DNA of 48,059 bases from contig JAABSO010000033.1 of the NCBI GenBank assembly GCA_011390335.1, positions 1 through 48,059 on the forward strand. Direction: 5' to 3'. Made by a program: the position numbers and the translations under genes. Origin of the DNA: Desulfotignum sp. (GTDB taxonomy: Bacteria > Desulfobacterota > Desulfobacteria > Desulfobacterales > Desulfobacteraceae). This document shows, one piece after another, positions 24,999 to 33,129 of the stretch; position 1 is the first letter of the stretch, and every line of letters begins with the position of its first letter. The notes under the pieces were generated by a model that worked only from the letters and a program-made list of their open reading frames with translations, had not been told where the DNA came from and did not search any database.

Positions 24999-26042
24999 TC
25001 AGATCCACTGGATCTGTTTTTCATTGTTTTTTCTGGAGGTGATTTCACCAACGAAATAGGCTTTTTCTTCCATGGCACCCAGGCGGTCCATCACTTCCTG
25101 GGCAGACTTTTCCGGCACCACCATCACCATGCCGATACCGTTGTTGAAAGTTCTGTGCATCTCTGCATCTGCCACATTGCCCAGGTTCTGGAGCAATGTG
25201 AATATGGCGGGTCTTTCCCAGGCATCTTTGTGGATAACTGCTTTGCAGGCATCAGGAATGACCCGGGTGATGTTCTCATCTATACCGCCGCCGGTAATAT
25301 GGGCCAGACCATGGATGGGCAGATCCCGCATCAGGCTTAAAATAGTGGACACATAAATGGTGGTGGGCCGGAGCAGTTCCTTTCCCAGGGTGGTGCCAAG
25401 TTCCGGTATCTGGGTGCCCACGTCATATTTGCAGTGGTCAAAAAATATTTTCCTGACCAAAGAAAAACCGTTGGAATGGATGCCGCTGGAGGCAAGGCCG
25501 ATGAGTTTGTGTCCCGGTCTGACATAGGATCCGTCAATGATTTTGGTGTTGTCCACAATGCCCACGGCAAACCCGGAGAGATCATACTCTCCGGTCTGGT
25601 AAATGCCGGGCATTTCTGCGGTCTCACCGCCTATAAGGGCACAGCCCGCCTGGGTACATCCGTTGGCTATGCCCAGGATGATCTGTTCCGCCACGGCATT
25701 GTCCAGACTGCCCATGGCAAGATAATCCAGAAAGAAAAGAGGTTTTGCTCCCTGAACAATAATATCATTCACGCACATGGCCACAAGGTCAATGCCGATG
25801 GTGTCATGCTGATCCATCAGGAACGCGATTTTTAATTTGGTTCCCACCCCGTCTGTTGAACTGACCAGTACCGGATTTGATATATTGGACAGGTTCAGGG
25901 AAAAAAGGCCGCCAAAACCGCCGATTTCTCCCATAACACCGGATCTTGGGGTGGTTTTGGCAATATCTTTGATTCTATCGACCAACTGGTTGGCTTTGTC
26001 GATATCCACACCGGAATCAGCATAAGTCAGAGAATTGTTCAT
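24999..26042 (-). CDS. purM: Phosphoribosylformylglycinamidine cyclo-ligase
   Basis: 347 residues from the ATG at 26042, which has AAGGTG upstream (a GTG at 26051 is less likely). It shows TYADSGVDIDKANQLV, GEIGGFGGLFSL, STDGVGTKLKIA, GIDLVAMCVNDIIVQGAKPLFFLDY, ALIGGETAEMPG and the late GGGIDENITRVIP, all AIR synthetase hallmarks. It catalyses ATP-dependent closure of FGAM to AIR in purine synthesis. A good divergent promoter precedes it. It is co-transcribed with tsaD. Confidence 0.96.
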   Translation of the reverse strand: MNNSLTYADSGVDIDKANQLVDRIKDIAKTTPRSGVMGEIGGFGGLFSLNLSNISNPVLVSSTDGVGTKLKIAFLMDQHDTIGIDLVAMCVNDIIVQGAKPLFFLDYLAMGSLDNAVAEQIILGIANGCTQAGCALIGGETAEMPGIYQTGEYDLSGFAVGIVDNTKIIDGSYVRPGHKLIGLASSGIHSNGFSLVRKIFFDHCKYDVGTQIPELGTTLGKELLRPTTIYVSTILSLMRDLPIHGLAHITGGGIDENITRVIPDACKAVIHKDAWERPAIFTLLQNLGNVADAEMHRTFNNGIGMVMVVPEKSAQEVMDRLGAMEEKAYFVGEITSRKNNEKQIQWI

Positions 26043-26088
26043 GAAAGTCACCTTAGTCTGGGTAATTGCATCCTAATAAAACCCTGCA

Positions 26089-26117
26089 ATGATAAACATA
26101 TGGGTAGTAAAAGTCAA
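26089..26117 (-). promoter_or_regulatory. purM promoter
   Basis: On the minus strand TTGACT (26117-26112), 17 bases, TATCAT (26094-26089), about 45 bases before the purM start. The -35 box faces that of the hom promoter. Confidence 0.55.
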
Positions 26118-26124
26118 AAGCTTT

Positions 26125-26153
26125 TTGACATGGGCGCCTTTATATTGTATCTA
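26125..26153 (+). promoter_or_regulatory. hom promoter
   Basis: TTGACA (26125-26130), 17 bases, TATCTA (26148-26153), about 50 bases before the hom ATG. Its -35 box and that of purM form an inverted repeat (AGTCAAAAGCTTTTTGACA) centred near 26121. Confidence 0.5.
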
Positions 26154-26206
26154 TTGTATTTTTATTATAGACCATTTTTTTGGAGAAATTTGGAGAAAAC
26201 AGATCC

Positions 26207-27517
26207 ATGAAAACAGTCCACATTGGCATTTTGGGGTTTGGTGTTGTGGGAACAGGGGTGGCAAGACTGCTGACCCAAAAAAAACATCTGCTGGAATCCA
26301 GAACAGGTGCCCATTTACACCTGAAGACCATTGCAGATATTGATATAAAAACGGACCGTGGAATCGATCTTGGCAGCACGGAACTGGTGGATGATGCCAA
26401 AGCGGTTCTTACGGATCCGGATATTGATATTGTTGTAGAGCTTATCGGCGGTGAAACCGTGGCCAAAGATTTTATCTTTCAGGCCCTGGAAAACAAAAAA
26501 CATGTGATAACCGCCAACAAGGCACTTCTGGCCGGCTACGGCAACGAACTGGTAAAGACCGCCCGGAAAAATCAGGTGGATCTGGCGTTTGAGGCCAGCT
26601 GCGGGGGGTGCATGCCCATTATAAAAACCCTTCGGGAGTCTCTGGTGGCAAACGATATCCATTCCATGTCCGCTATTTTGAACGGGACCTGCAACTACAT
26701 TCTTACCAGGATTTCCCAGGACGGGTGTTCTTTTGCAGATGCCCTGAAAAAAGCCCAGGAGCTTGGGTTTGCCGAAGCTGAACCGTCGCTTGACATTGAC
26801 GGCCATGACACAGCCCATAAACTGGCCATACTCAATGCCCTGGCCCATGGTATGGAAATCAACCTCAAAGATATCCACGTGGAGGGCATCCGGCACATCA
26901 CCCCCATGGATATTGCTTTTGCCGGATCATTTGGTTACACCATAAAGTTGCTGGCCATCGGTAAAATCCATGGGGACCATGTGGAGGCCCGGGTCCATCC
27001 CACCATGATTGACAATGCCAACCCCCTTTCTAATGTGAACCATTCCATGAATGCCATAGCCATCGATGCGGATGCCACCGGTAAAACTATGCTCTACGGC
27101 CACGGGGCAGGTATGATGCCCACAGCATCAGCAGTGCTCAGTGACGTTGCCGATATTGCCAGAAATATTATTTCCGGGACCAAACGCCGGGTCCCCATCC
27201 TGGGATATCCGGAAGACAATATCCGGCCCATGCCCATTTTGTCCATGAAAGAGTTGATGACAAGGTATTACCTGCGGTTCGAAGCCCAGGACCATCCCGG
27301 GGTTCTGTCCAGAATTTCCGGCATCCTGGGGGAAAACCAGATCAGCATCAAATCCGTGCACCAGAAAGGGCGCAAAACCAACGGCAAAGTTCCCGTGGTC
27401 ATGATCACCCATACTGCCAGAGAAGAATGGGTACAGACCGCGCTTTCCCAGATATCAGCCACAGACTGCGTGGTGGGAAATCCCATGGTGATCCGTATTG
27501 AAGAGGAGGCTGCCTGA
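26207..27517 (+). CDS. hom: Homoserine dehydrogenase
   Basis: 436 residues from the ATG at 26207 with TGGAGAA ahead; a TTG at 26180 would extend it by nine residues, and the intervening bases hold two near-copies of TTGGAGAAA. Rossmann start VHIGILGFGVVGTGVARLL, ADIDIKTDRG, the catalytic region NGTCNYILTRIS and FAEAEPSLDIDGHDTAHKLAIL, and a C-terminal ACT domain (about 355-430, HPGVLSRISGILGENQISI). It reduces aspartate semialdehyde to homoserine for threonine and methionine synthesis; the ACT domain implies feedback control. Its stop shares one base with the thrH start (TGATG). Confidence 0.96.
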   Translation: MKTVHIGILGFGVVGTGVARLLTQKKHLLESRTGAHLHLKTIADIDIKTDRGIDLGSTELVDDAKAVLTDPDIDIVVELIGGETVAKDFIFQALENKKHVITANKALLAGYGNELVKTARKNQVDLAFEASCGGCMPIIKTLRESLVANDIHSMSAILNGTCNYILTRISQDGCSFADALKKAQELGFAEAEPSLDIDGHDTAHKLAILNALAHGMEINLKDIHVEGIRHITPMDIAFAGSFGYTIKLLAIGKIHGDHVEARVHPTMIDNANPLSNVNHSMNAIAIDADATGKTMLYGHGAGMMPTASAVLSDVADIARNIISGTKRRVPILGYPEDNIRPMPILSMKELMTRYYLRFEAQDHPGVLSRISGILGENQISIKSVHQKGRKTNGKVPVVMITHTAREEWVQTALSQISATDCVVGNPMVIRIEEEAA

Positions 27518-28119
27518 TGGATATACTTGTGGCAGACTTAGAAGGGGTGTTTCTCCCGGAGATCTGGATCAATGTGGCTCTGAAGACCGGCATAGAGGAA
27601 TTGAAACTCACCACCAGAGATATCAGTGACTATAATGTGCTGATGACCCGGCGCCTGGCCCTTCTAAAGGAGCACAATCTCAGGATCCAGGATATACAGG
27701 CGGTAATCGCCACCCTGGGACCTCTTCCCGGCGCCAGAGAATCCCTGGACTGGATACGCTCCCGGTACCAGATCATCATATTGTCAGATACGTTTGAGGA
27801 ATTTGCCAAGCCCCTGATGGCCAGGCTGGGCTTTCCCACTCTTTTGTGCCACAGCCTGACCATTGATCCCCGGGGCAATATCACAGACTACAACCTGCGC
27901 ATTGAAAACCAGAAGCAAAAAGCGGTGCAGGCCCTTAAGGGACTGCAGTACCAGGTGACTGCCTTTGGTGATTCTTACAACGATATCGACATGATTAAGA
28001 CCGCCCATCAGGGGTTTTTCTTTAAACCCCCTGCATCCGTGGTCACCGATTTCCCGGACATCCCTGTTACCCAAAACTATGACGAACTCAAAGCCATGAT
28101 AGAATCACTGCTTCACTAA
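27517..28119 (+). CDS. thrH: Bifunctional phosphoserine phosphatase/homoserine phosphotransferase ThrH
   Basis: 200 residues, matching Pseudomonas ThrH along its length: DLEGVFLPEIWI (HAD motif I with Asp-Leu-Glu), KTGIEELKLTTRDI, IILSDTFEEFAKPLM (motif II), GFPTLLCHSLTID, and GDSYNDIDMI (motif III). ThrH removes phosphate from phosphoserine and can pass it to homoserine, bypassing homoserine kinase. The one-base overlap with hom places both consecutive threonine-pathway steps in one transcript. No thrB or thrC is nearby. Confidence 0.95.
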   Translation: MDILVADLEGVFLPEIWINVALKTGIEELKLTTRDISDYNVLMTRRLALLKEHNLRIQDIQAVIATLGPLPGARESLDWIRSRYQIIILSDTFEEFAKPLMARLGFPTLLCHSLTIDPRGNITDYNLRIENQKQKAVQALKGLQYQVTAFGDSYNDIDMIKTAHQGFFFKPPASVVTDFPDIPVTQNYDELKAMIESLLH

Positions 28120-28157
28120 GATATGAACAGTGTTCCAATAAAAAAATAATTAAAAGC

Positions 28158-28186
28158 TTGACCTTTATAAATTTTTGGCCTATATT
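28158..28186 (+). promoter_or_regulatory. Promoter of the initiator tRNA
   Basis: TTGACC (28158-28163), 17 bases, TATATT (28181-28186). Transcription would begin about five bases before the tRNA. The boxes are close to consensus, as expected for a stable RNA gene. Confidence 0.65.
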
Positions 28187-28197
28187 GATCGAGTTGA

Positions 28198-28274
<77 letters not shown>

Positions 28275-28282
28275 AAGAAACT

Positions 28283-28314
28283 AAGGGGTTCAGCGTTCGG
28301 CGCTGCCCCTTTTT
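28283..28314 (+). terminator. Intrinsic terminator of the initiator tRNA
   Basis: AAGGGG and CAGCG pair with CGCTG and CCCCTT around a TTCGG loop, followed by a T-run (TTTTT). It sits nine bases after the tRNA CCA end. Confidence 0.85.
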
Positions 28315-28584
28315 ATGATTTTGGACAGCCCGTGGGCGCATTGTACCCATATCTGATACAAAACCCTTTCTGCCCTATCCATTAAATAAAAACTTCCCTG
28401 AAACACAGATGTTCAATATGGTCCGTAAATTCTTTCCCAATACTGGTTGACCTGATAAATTCAAGGGGCAAGAACCCGATTTGGCATGGCTTTGAATGGC
28501 TCTACCCGGAGTCCCCAGTGAATGGATAAAAAAAACTATTGATAAAATTGATAAATCAGCTAAAACCTTGCAAGATGCATACGG

Positions 28585-28598
28585 GTTACATTTGTAAC
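28585..28598. promoter_or_regulatory. Palindrome upstream of opgG
   Basis: GTTACATTTGTAAC has perfect six-base arms (GTTACA, TGTAAC) around two bases, about 35 bases before the opgG start. It could be an operator for the opgGH operon. Confidence 0.4.
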
Positions 28599-28632
28599 AT
28601 TATCTTTTGCGTTCTCAATAAGGAATCTTACC

Positions 28633-30207
28633 ATGGTTTGCAAATTACCATTTAAACAAATGGTTGGTCATCGATTTTCTTTAAAAGGTTTGACCTGGCT
28701 GCTATTATTGCTCTTGTCTCTATCATGGATAAATGTTGTCTATGCGGGCGCAATGGTATCAAATACCGATGGAAAGCCATTTTCCCATGGCACTGTGGTA
28801 GAGATAGCGAAAAAACTCTCCCAGGCGCTCTTTATTGAACCGCAAAAAGTTCCTGAAGCTTTGGCGAAAATGGACTATTCAACTTACCGCAAAATTAATT
28901 TCCAACAAAATGAGGCTATCTGGGGTGGAACCCCAACTCCGTTTTCATTACAACTATTTGCTCCTGGATTTCTCTACAAAGATTTGATTGATATTGAAGT
29001 TGTTGAGAATGGTCAATCTTTTCCGGTTGAACTGTCTGAATCATCATTCAGAGTACCGGATGAATCAATTGGCAAACTTCTGGCAGAAGTTGGTAAATAT
29101 GCAGGCTTTCGTCTGCATTACCCAATTAACTGCAATGAGTATAATGATGAGTTTATTGTTTTTCAGGGAGCAAGTTATTTTCGCGGGATATCCAAAGGGC
29201 AGGTTTATGGTTTGTCCACACGCGGGCTTGCGATCAATGTGGCCAAGCCCAAAGGCGAAGAATATCCTCTGTTCAAAAGCTTCTGGATTGAACGTCCATC
29301 GAAACATCAAAATGCTATTGTCGTACATGCTTTGCTCGACAGTAAAAGTGTAGCAGGTGCTTATCGTTTTGGAATATACCCTGGCGCACCCACCTGGATG
29401 GATGTCAATGTCGTCCTTTTCCCGAGGCAGGATGTTGAGCATGTTGGTCTGGCACCTTTAACTTCAATGTTTATGCATGGCGGAATAGATCGGTCTGATA
29501 CCGCAGATTACCGCCCTGCAGTGCATGACTCTGAAGCCCTGCTGATGGAAAACGGCAATGGTGAAAAAATTTGGCGGCCACTCAATAATCCACGCAAATT
29601 GCAGGCGAGCTCATTTATGGGGGAAAACCCAAAAGGATTTGGTCTTATTCAGCGGCATCGACAGTTTGATTATTATCAGGACCTTGAAGCGAAATATCAT
29701 CTTCGGCCATCAGCCTGGATTGAACCATCCGGTGATTGGGGTAAGGGTCAGATCGAACTTTTTGAAATCCCATCAGATTCTGAAGCCAACGACAACATTG
29801 TTGCCTATTGGAAACCAGAAGAGGGCTTGAAAAAAGATCAGCCATTTGCATATTCATACAGACTTACCTGGCCTGATAACATTCCAAAAACAATGAGAAA
29901 AATGAGCGTTGTCCGCACTGCCGGCGGCCAAAAGTTATTTGCTGATAAAAACGAAATAGTAATCGATTACAGCCCTCTGAAAGCAGATGAGATTAACAGT
30001 ATTGAAATAGATGCAAGTATCAGCAAAGGAGCTGTTTTGGAGTCACGGATTGAATCCAATCCCAATATTGATGGTGCAAGAGTATTTATCACATTTGATC
30101 TTAAAGATTTTGATGTTGCTGAATTGCGTGTACAGCTCAGGCAGAATGATAAACCGATCGGCATGACCTGGCTTTACCGGCTTACCTCCCAGGACTGGCC
30201 TTTATGA
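28633..30207 (+). CDS. opgG: Periplasmic glucan biosynthesis protein OpgG/MdoG
   Basis: 524 residues, similar to E. coli OpgG (about 511). The start has AAGGAA upstream. A signal peptide (about 15-38: WLLLLLLSLSW to VVYAG) exports it. The body follows the family: YRKINFQQNEAIWG, LFAPGFLY, GASYFRGISKGQVYGLSTRGLAI, LTSMFMHG, SEALLMENGNGEKIWRPLNNP, FGLIQRHRQFDYYQDLEA, WIEPSGDWGKGQIELFEIP. OpgG acts with OpgH to build or shape osmoregulated periplasmic glucans. Base composition and codon choice look AT-richer than in the neighbours, and the protein resembles gammaproteobacterial forms, suggesting transfer. It overlaps opgH by four bases. Confidence 0.95.
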   Translation: MVCKLPFKQMVGHRFSLKGLTWLLLLLLSLSWINVVYAGAMVSNTDGKPFSHGTVVEIAKKLSQALFIEPQKVPEALAKMDYSTYRKINFQQNEAIWGGTPTPFSLQLFAPGFLYKDLIDIEVVENGQSFPVELSESSFRVPDESIGKLLAEVGKYAGFRLHYPINCNEYNDEFIVFQGASYFRGISKGQVYGLSTRGLAINVAKPKGEEYPLFKSFWIERPSKHQNAIVVHALLDSKSVAGAYRFGIYPGAPTWMDVNVVLFPRQDVEHVGLAPLTSMFMHGGIDRSDTADYRPAVHDSEALLMENGNGEKIWRPLNNPRKLQASSFMGENPKGFGLIQRHRQFDYYQDLEAKYHLRPSAWIEPSGDWGKGQIELFEIPSDSEANDNIVAYWKPEEGLKKDQPFAYSYRLTWPDNIPKTMRKMSVVRTAGGQKLFADKNEIVIDYSPLKADEINSIEIDASISKGAVLESRIESNPNIDGARVFITFDLKDFDVAELRVQLRQNDKPIGMTWLYRLTSQDWPL

Positions 30208-32351
30208 GCCAAATGGATAATCCTTTGCCAGCGCAAATTACCAATAGATACAATGACGAACGCGCCTTGCCTGATGAATCTCCACTTTCCATGCCTCGTC
30301 ATGGGGTTTCTGAAAAAGGTTTCAAAATCAAAAATAGTCAACAAACTTTTTTCCAGGTTGTTTGCACGCTTTTTTCCCGACTCTTTGTACTTGCTGTCAC
30401 GGTGATCTTGTCTCTTTATGGTATCACTGAAATGTATGGGGTGCTTACCACCAATACAGTCACAGGTTTGCAGTGGATATTTTTAGTTCTGTTCAGCATT
30501 AATTTTATCTGGATTGTTTTTGCTTTTTCACAGGCATTATTGGGCTTTCTGATACACCTTACGCCGCGTTTAATGAAACAGTGTGAAAAAGATCCGCCCT
30601 TTAAAACGGCTGTCCTGCTGCCGATTTATAATGAAAATCCCGTTCGTATCAGGGCCACGATAGAGGCTATGCATTCTGATCTAATGGCTAAAGCGCCGGG
30701 AAAATATGCTTTCTTTATTCTCAGTGACACCAATCGGGCCGATGCGTGGATTGCTGAGGAACATACCTTCATGGATGTGGTAAATAAAGACGAACAGGGT
30801 TGTCCTGTTTATTACCGTCGTCGTCACCAAAACAGTGAACGTAAAGCAGGCAATATCGGCGACTGGGTGCAACGTTGGGGCGGTGGTTATGGGGCCATGA
30901 TTGTGCTTGATGCCGACAGCATAATGAGTGCGGAGTCCATGGTGAAATTATCCCGCCGTCTTGCGGCAGCACCTGGTGTGGGTCTGATTCAAACCCTGCC
31001 GACGATTGTTTTTGCCAATACGCTTTACGGCAGGCTGCAACAGTTTGCCAATCAATGCTTTGGCCCTGTTTATGCGGAGGGCTTGTCTTCCTGGCATGGT
31101 TTGTCATCAAATTTCTGGGGCCACAATGCAATCATCCGCACAAAAGCGTTTGCACAATCTTGTCATCTTCCGATTCTATCAGGTAAACCGCCTTTTGGCG
31201 GCCATGTTTTAAGTCACGATTTTATTGAAGCTGCCCTGCTTCGTCGTGCCGGTTGGGGCGTGCGTTTTGATACCGATATTCCGGCTTCATTTGAAGAAGC
31301 ACCACCATCGCTCATTGATGTGCTTATTCGAGATCGCAGATGGTGTCAGGGCAATCTGCAGCATACCCATTTTATATTTGCAAAAGGTTTTGCGCTGCCG
31401 ACCAGGTTGCATCTTTTTTCCGGGCTAATGTCCTACCTGAGCGCCGTTTTCTGGTTATCGTTGATTGTTGTGGGGCTTGCCATTGCCATTCAGGCGACTT
31501 TTGTACGTCCGGAGTATTTTGCCAATCCATCCTTGTTTCCTACCTGGCCGGTATTTGATTCAGAACGGGCCTTACGTTTATTTATCATCTCAATGGCAAT
31601 TGTGTTTGCGCCGAAAGTTTTTGGTTGGTTTGCCGCCATGATTAATATTCCCCGGTGTTTACGATTCGGTGGGCCGGTTTTGTTAACGCTCAGTACCTTG
31701 TTGGAAATGGTGATGTCAGGTTTATATGCCCCGATTCTGATGGTATCCCAGTTCGGCGTCGTTTTTTCCATATTGAGGGGTAAAGATAGCGGATGGCTGC
31801 CGCAATCAAGGGATGATGGTGCATTTGGCTGGAAATCAGTTATGCGCCACCATGCCGGTCACACACTCTTTGGAACAGCTCTATCTGTCATCTCACTGCT
31901 GCTCAGCAAAGAACTCTTTTACTGGTTGTTACCGATTTCGGCTGGGTTGATCTTATCGATTCCCCTGTCATGGCTGAGCGGGGGGGCGAGACGTACCAAA
32001 TTTATTAAAATGATCGGATTACTGCGTGCGCCTGAAGAAAAAAAAACTGTTCAAATTCTTGTTGAATTACAGCGAAGACTGCCTGAAATGCCACAACCAC
32101 AAAAAATGGACGTTTTACGCAGGCTTGTGAATAATCCACAATTATGTAAATGGCATATATCTCAGCTACCTGACATACAGGGCGAGAAACTGAACTTTGA
32201 CCCCCCCGGAATAATTGCCGAATGGAAATTGCACCACGCTGACAGCCTGCAGCAGTTGGAATCATGGTTGGAACCGGCAGAAACCTTGGCGTTGTTACGT
32301 CACCCCGATTGTCTGAATAAGTTGCAAAGCATCGGAAAACAATATCATTAA
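30204..32351 (+). CDS. opgH: Glucan glucosyltransferase OpgH/MdoH
   Basis: 715 residues, shorter than E. coli OpgH (847), mainly at the N-terminus; the extended cytoplasmic segment that binds FtsZ in E. coli appears absent. Two membrane spans (about 55-115) precede a GT2 catalytic domain: LLPIYNENPVRI, FFILSDTN, RRHQNSERKAGNIGDWVQRWG, VLDADSIM (the DxD-type site), HDFIEAALLRRAGW and the acceptor motif RDRRWCQGNLQH. More spans follow (about 405-600) and a soluble tail. It polymerises glucose from UDP-glucose at the inner membrane. The ATGA overlap with opgG indicates coupled translation. Confidence 0.95.
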   Translation: MSQMDNPLPAQITNRYNDERALPDESPLSMPRHGVSEKGFKIKNSQQTFFQVVCTLFSRLFVLAVTVILSLYGITEMYGVLTTNTVTGLQWIFLVLFSINFIWIVFAFSQALLGFLIHLTPRLMKQCEKDPPFKTAVLLPIYNENPVRIRATIEAMHSDLMAKAPGKYAFFILSDTNRADAWIAEEHTFMDVVNKDEQGCPVYYRRRHQNSERKAGNIGDWVQRWGGGYGAMIVLDADSIMSAESMVKLSRRLAAAPGVGLIQTLPTIVFANTLYGRLQQFANQCFGPVYAEGLSSWHGLSSNFWGHNAIIRTKAFAQSCHLPILSGKPPFGGHVLSHDFIEAALLRRAGWGVRFDTDIPASFEEAPPSLIDVLIRDRRWCQGNLQHTHFIFAKGFALPTRLHLFSGLMSYLSAVFWLSLIVVGLAIAIQATFVRPEYFANPSLFPTWPVFDSERALRLFIISMAIVFAPKVFGWFAAMINIPRCLRFGGPVLLTLSTLLEMVMSGLYAPILMVSQFGVVFSILRGKDSGWLPQSRDDGAFGWKSVMRHHAGHTLFGTALSVISLLLSKELFYWLLPISAGLILSIPLSWLSGGARRTKFIKMIGLLRAPEEKKTVQILVELQRRLPEMPQPQKMDVLRRLVNNPQLCKWHISQLPDIQGEKLNFDPPGIIAEWKLHHADSLQQLESWLEPAETLALLRHPDCLNKLQSIGKQYH

Positions 32352-32442
32352 CAGGGGTTTTGGATGATCGTCACAGACCTTATCCACACATATCAACCCC
32401 TGAAATATACCAGAGTTCTGCAGATGCCCAAGTGTGATCAGA

Positions 32443-33000
32443 TCACCGCTCCGGCCGGAGCATGGTGTCGGTCAGCCGGTAAAACCCCTTCAGATTTTCC
32501 AGCCAGAATACGTCAAATACGATGTTGCCACTGTTGAATGAGATGACCTGCCGGCGTTTTTCAGATGCATAAATGAGGAAAAGCCGGTCTGTGTCCGCTT
32601 CAATATTATAGATCATGGCGGCGTGGTGGTTGTTCAGCACCATGAGATCTCCTTTTTGCAGACGGTTTTCATCCACTTTTCTTGTATGCTGCAGCAGGTT
32701 TTTCATGGGCATGTACCCATAATACTTCAGCCCTGCAATCTGGGCGGCCCTGGCGTAAATGGAGAAAAAAAGATAGGAATTATCAGAGGTGCCTGTGGTC
32801 ACTGGGTTGCCCCCGTATTCATAGGGGATGCCGATGAATTGTCGGGCCACGGATGGGATATTCTGTCTGAAAACGTCCCGGGCCGCACCGGGAATGACCC
32901 CTTCCGGTTTGCCGGTAAAATCGTCTTTCTCAAAAGGTACTCCCCATGCAAGGACTGCATTAAAAAGGATCAGTGCCGTAATGAGAATGACTTTTTTCAT
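32443..33000 (-). CDS. NlpC/P60-like exported protein lacking the catalytic cysteine
   Basis: 185 residues from the ATG at 33000 (CAAGGGA upstream); the longer frame to 33150 adds an implausible head. Signal peptide about 1-19. IGIPYEYGGNP (57-67) is the NlpC/P60 entry motif, and GDLMVLNNHHAAMIYN (118-133) carries the catalytic-His region. Where the family has DCSG the sequence reads SDNSY (72-76), so the nucleophile Cys is replaced by Asn74. It is therefore probably not a cell-wall hydrolase but a binding or regulatory relative in the periplasm. Distance from opgGH and opposite strand argue against co-regulation. Confidence 0.65.
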   Translation of the reverse strand: MKKVILITALILFNAVLAWGVPFEKDDFTGKPEGVIPGAARDVFRQNIPSVARQFIGIPYEYGGNPVTTGTSDNSYLFFSIYARAAQIAGLKYYGYMPMKNLLQHTRKVDENRLQKGDLMVLNNHHAAMIYNIEADTDRLFLIYASEKRRQVISFNSGNIVFDVFWLENLKGFYRLTDTMLRPER

Positions 33001-33129
33001 GATTTTCCCTTGTATTTGAAAACGTAATATATGATATAGAATATTGGAGAAAAAAACACAAGGCATATCCCGGAAAGCACAGGGATGTGCAGGGTGTGTT
33101 TTTTCATAATTCAAAAGAATTGCAATATT

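Larger units (their letters stand above)
28275..28632. other. Intergenic region between the tRNA and opgG
   Basis: Apart from the terminator (28283-28314) and a palindrome (28585-28598) this 358-base region holds no coding frame that I can support. It marks the switch to the AT-richer opgGH block and may contain decayed sequence, but no integrase or attachment repeat of the tRNA end was found. Confidence 0.5.

Noticed and set aside
28320..28560. Possible remnant coding sequence between tRNA and opgG.
   Set aside because: Short frames on both strands give no recognisable family and contain stops.
32352..32410. Terminator after opgH (CAGGGGTT with AACCCCTG).
   Set aside because: The loop is about 40 bases and no T-run follows, so a real terminator is doubtful.
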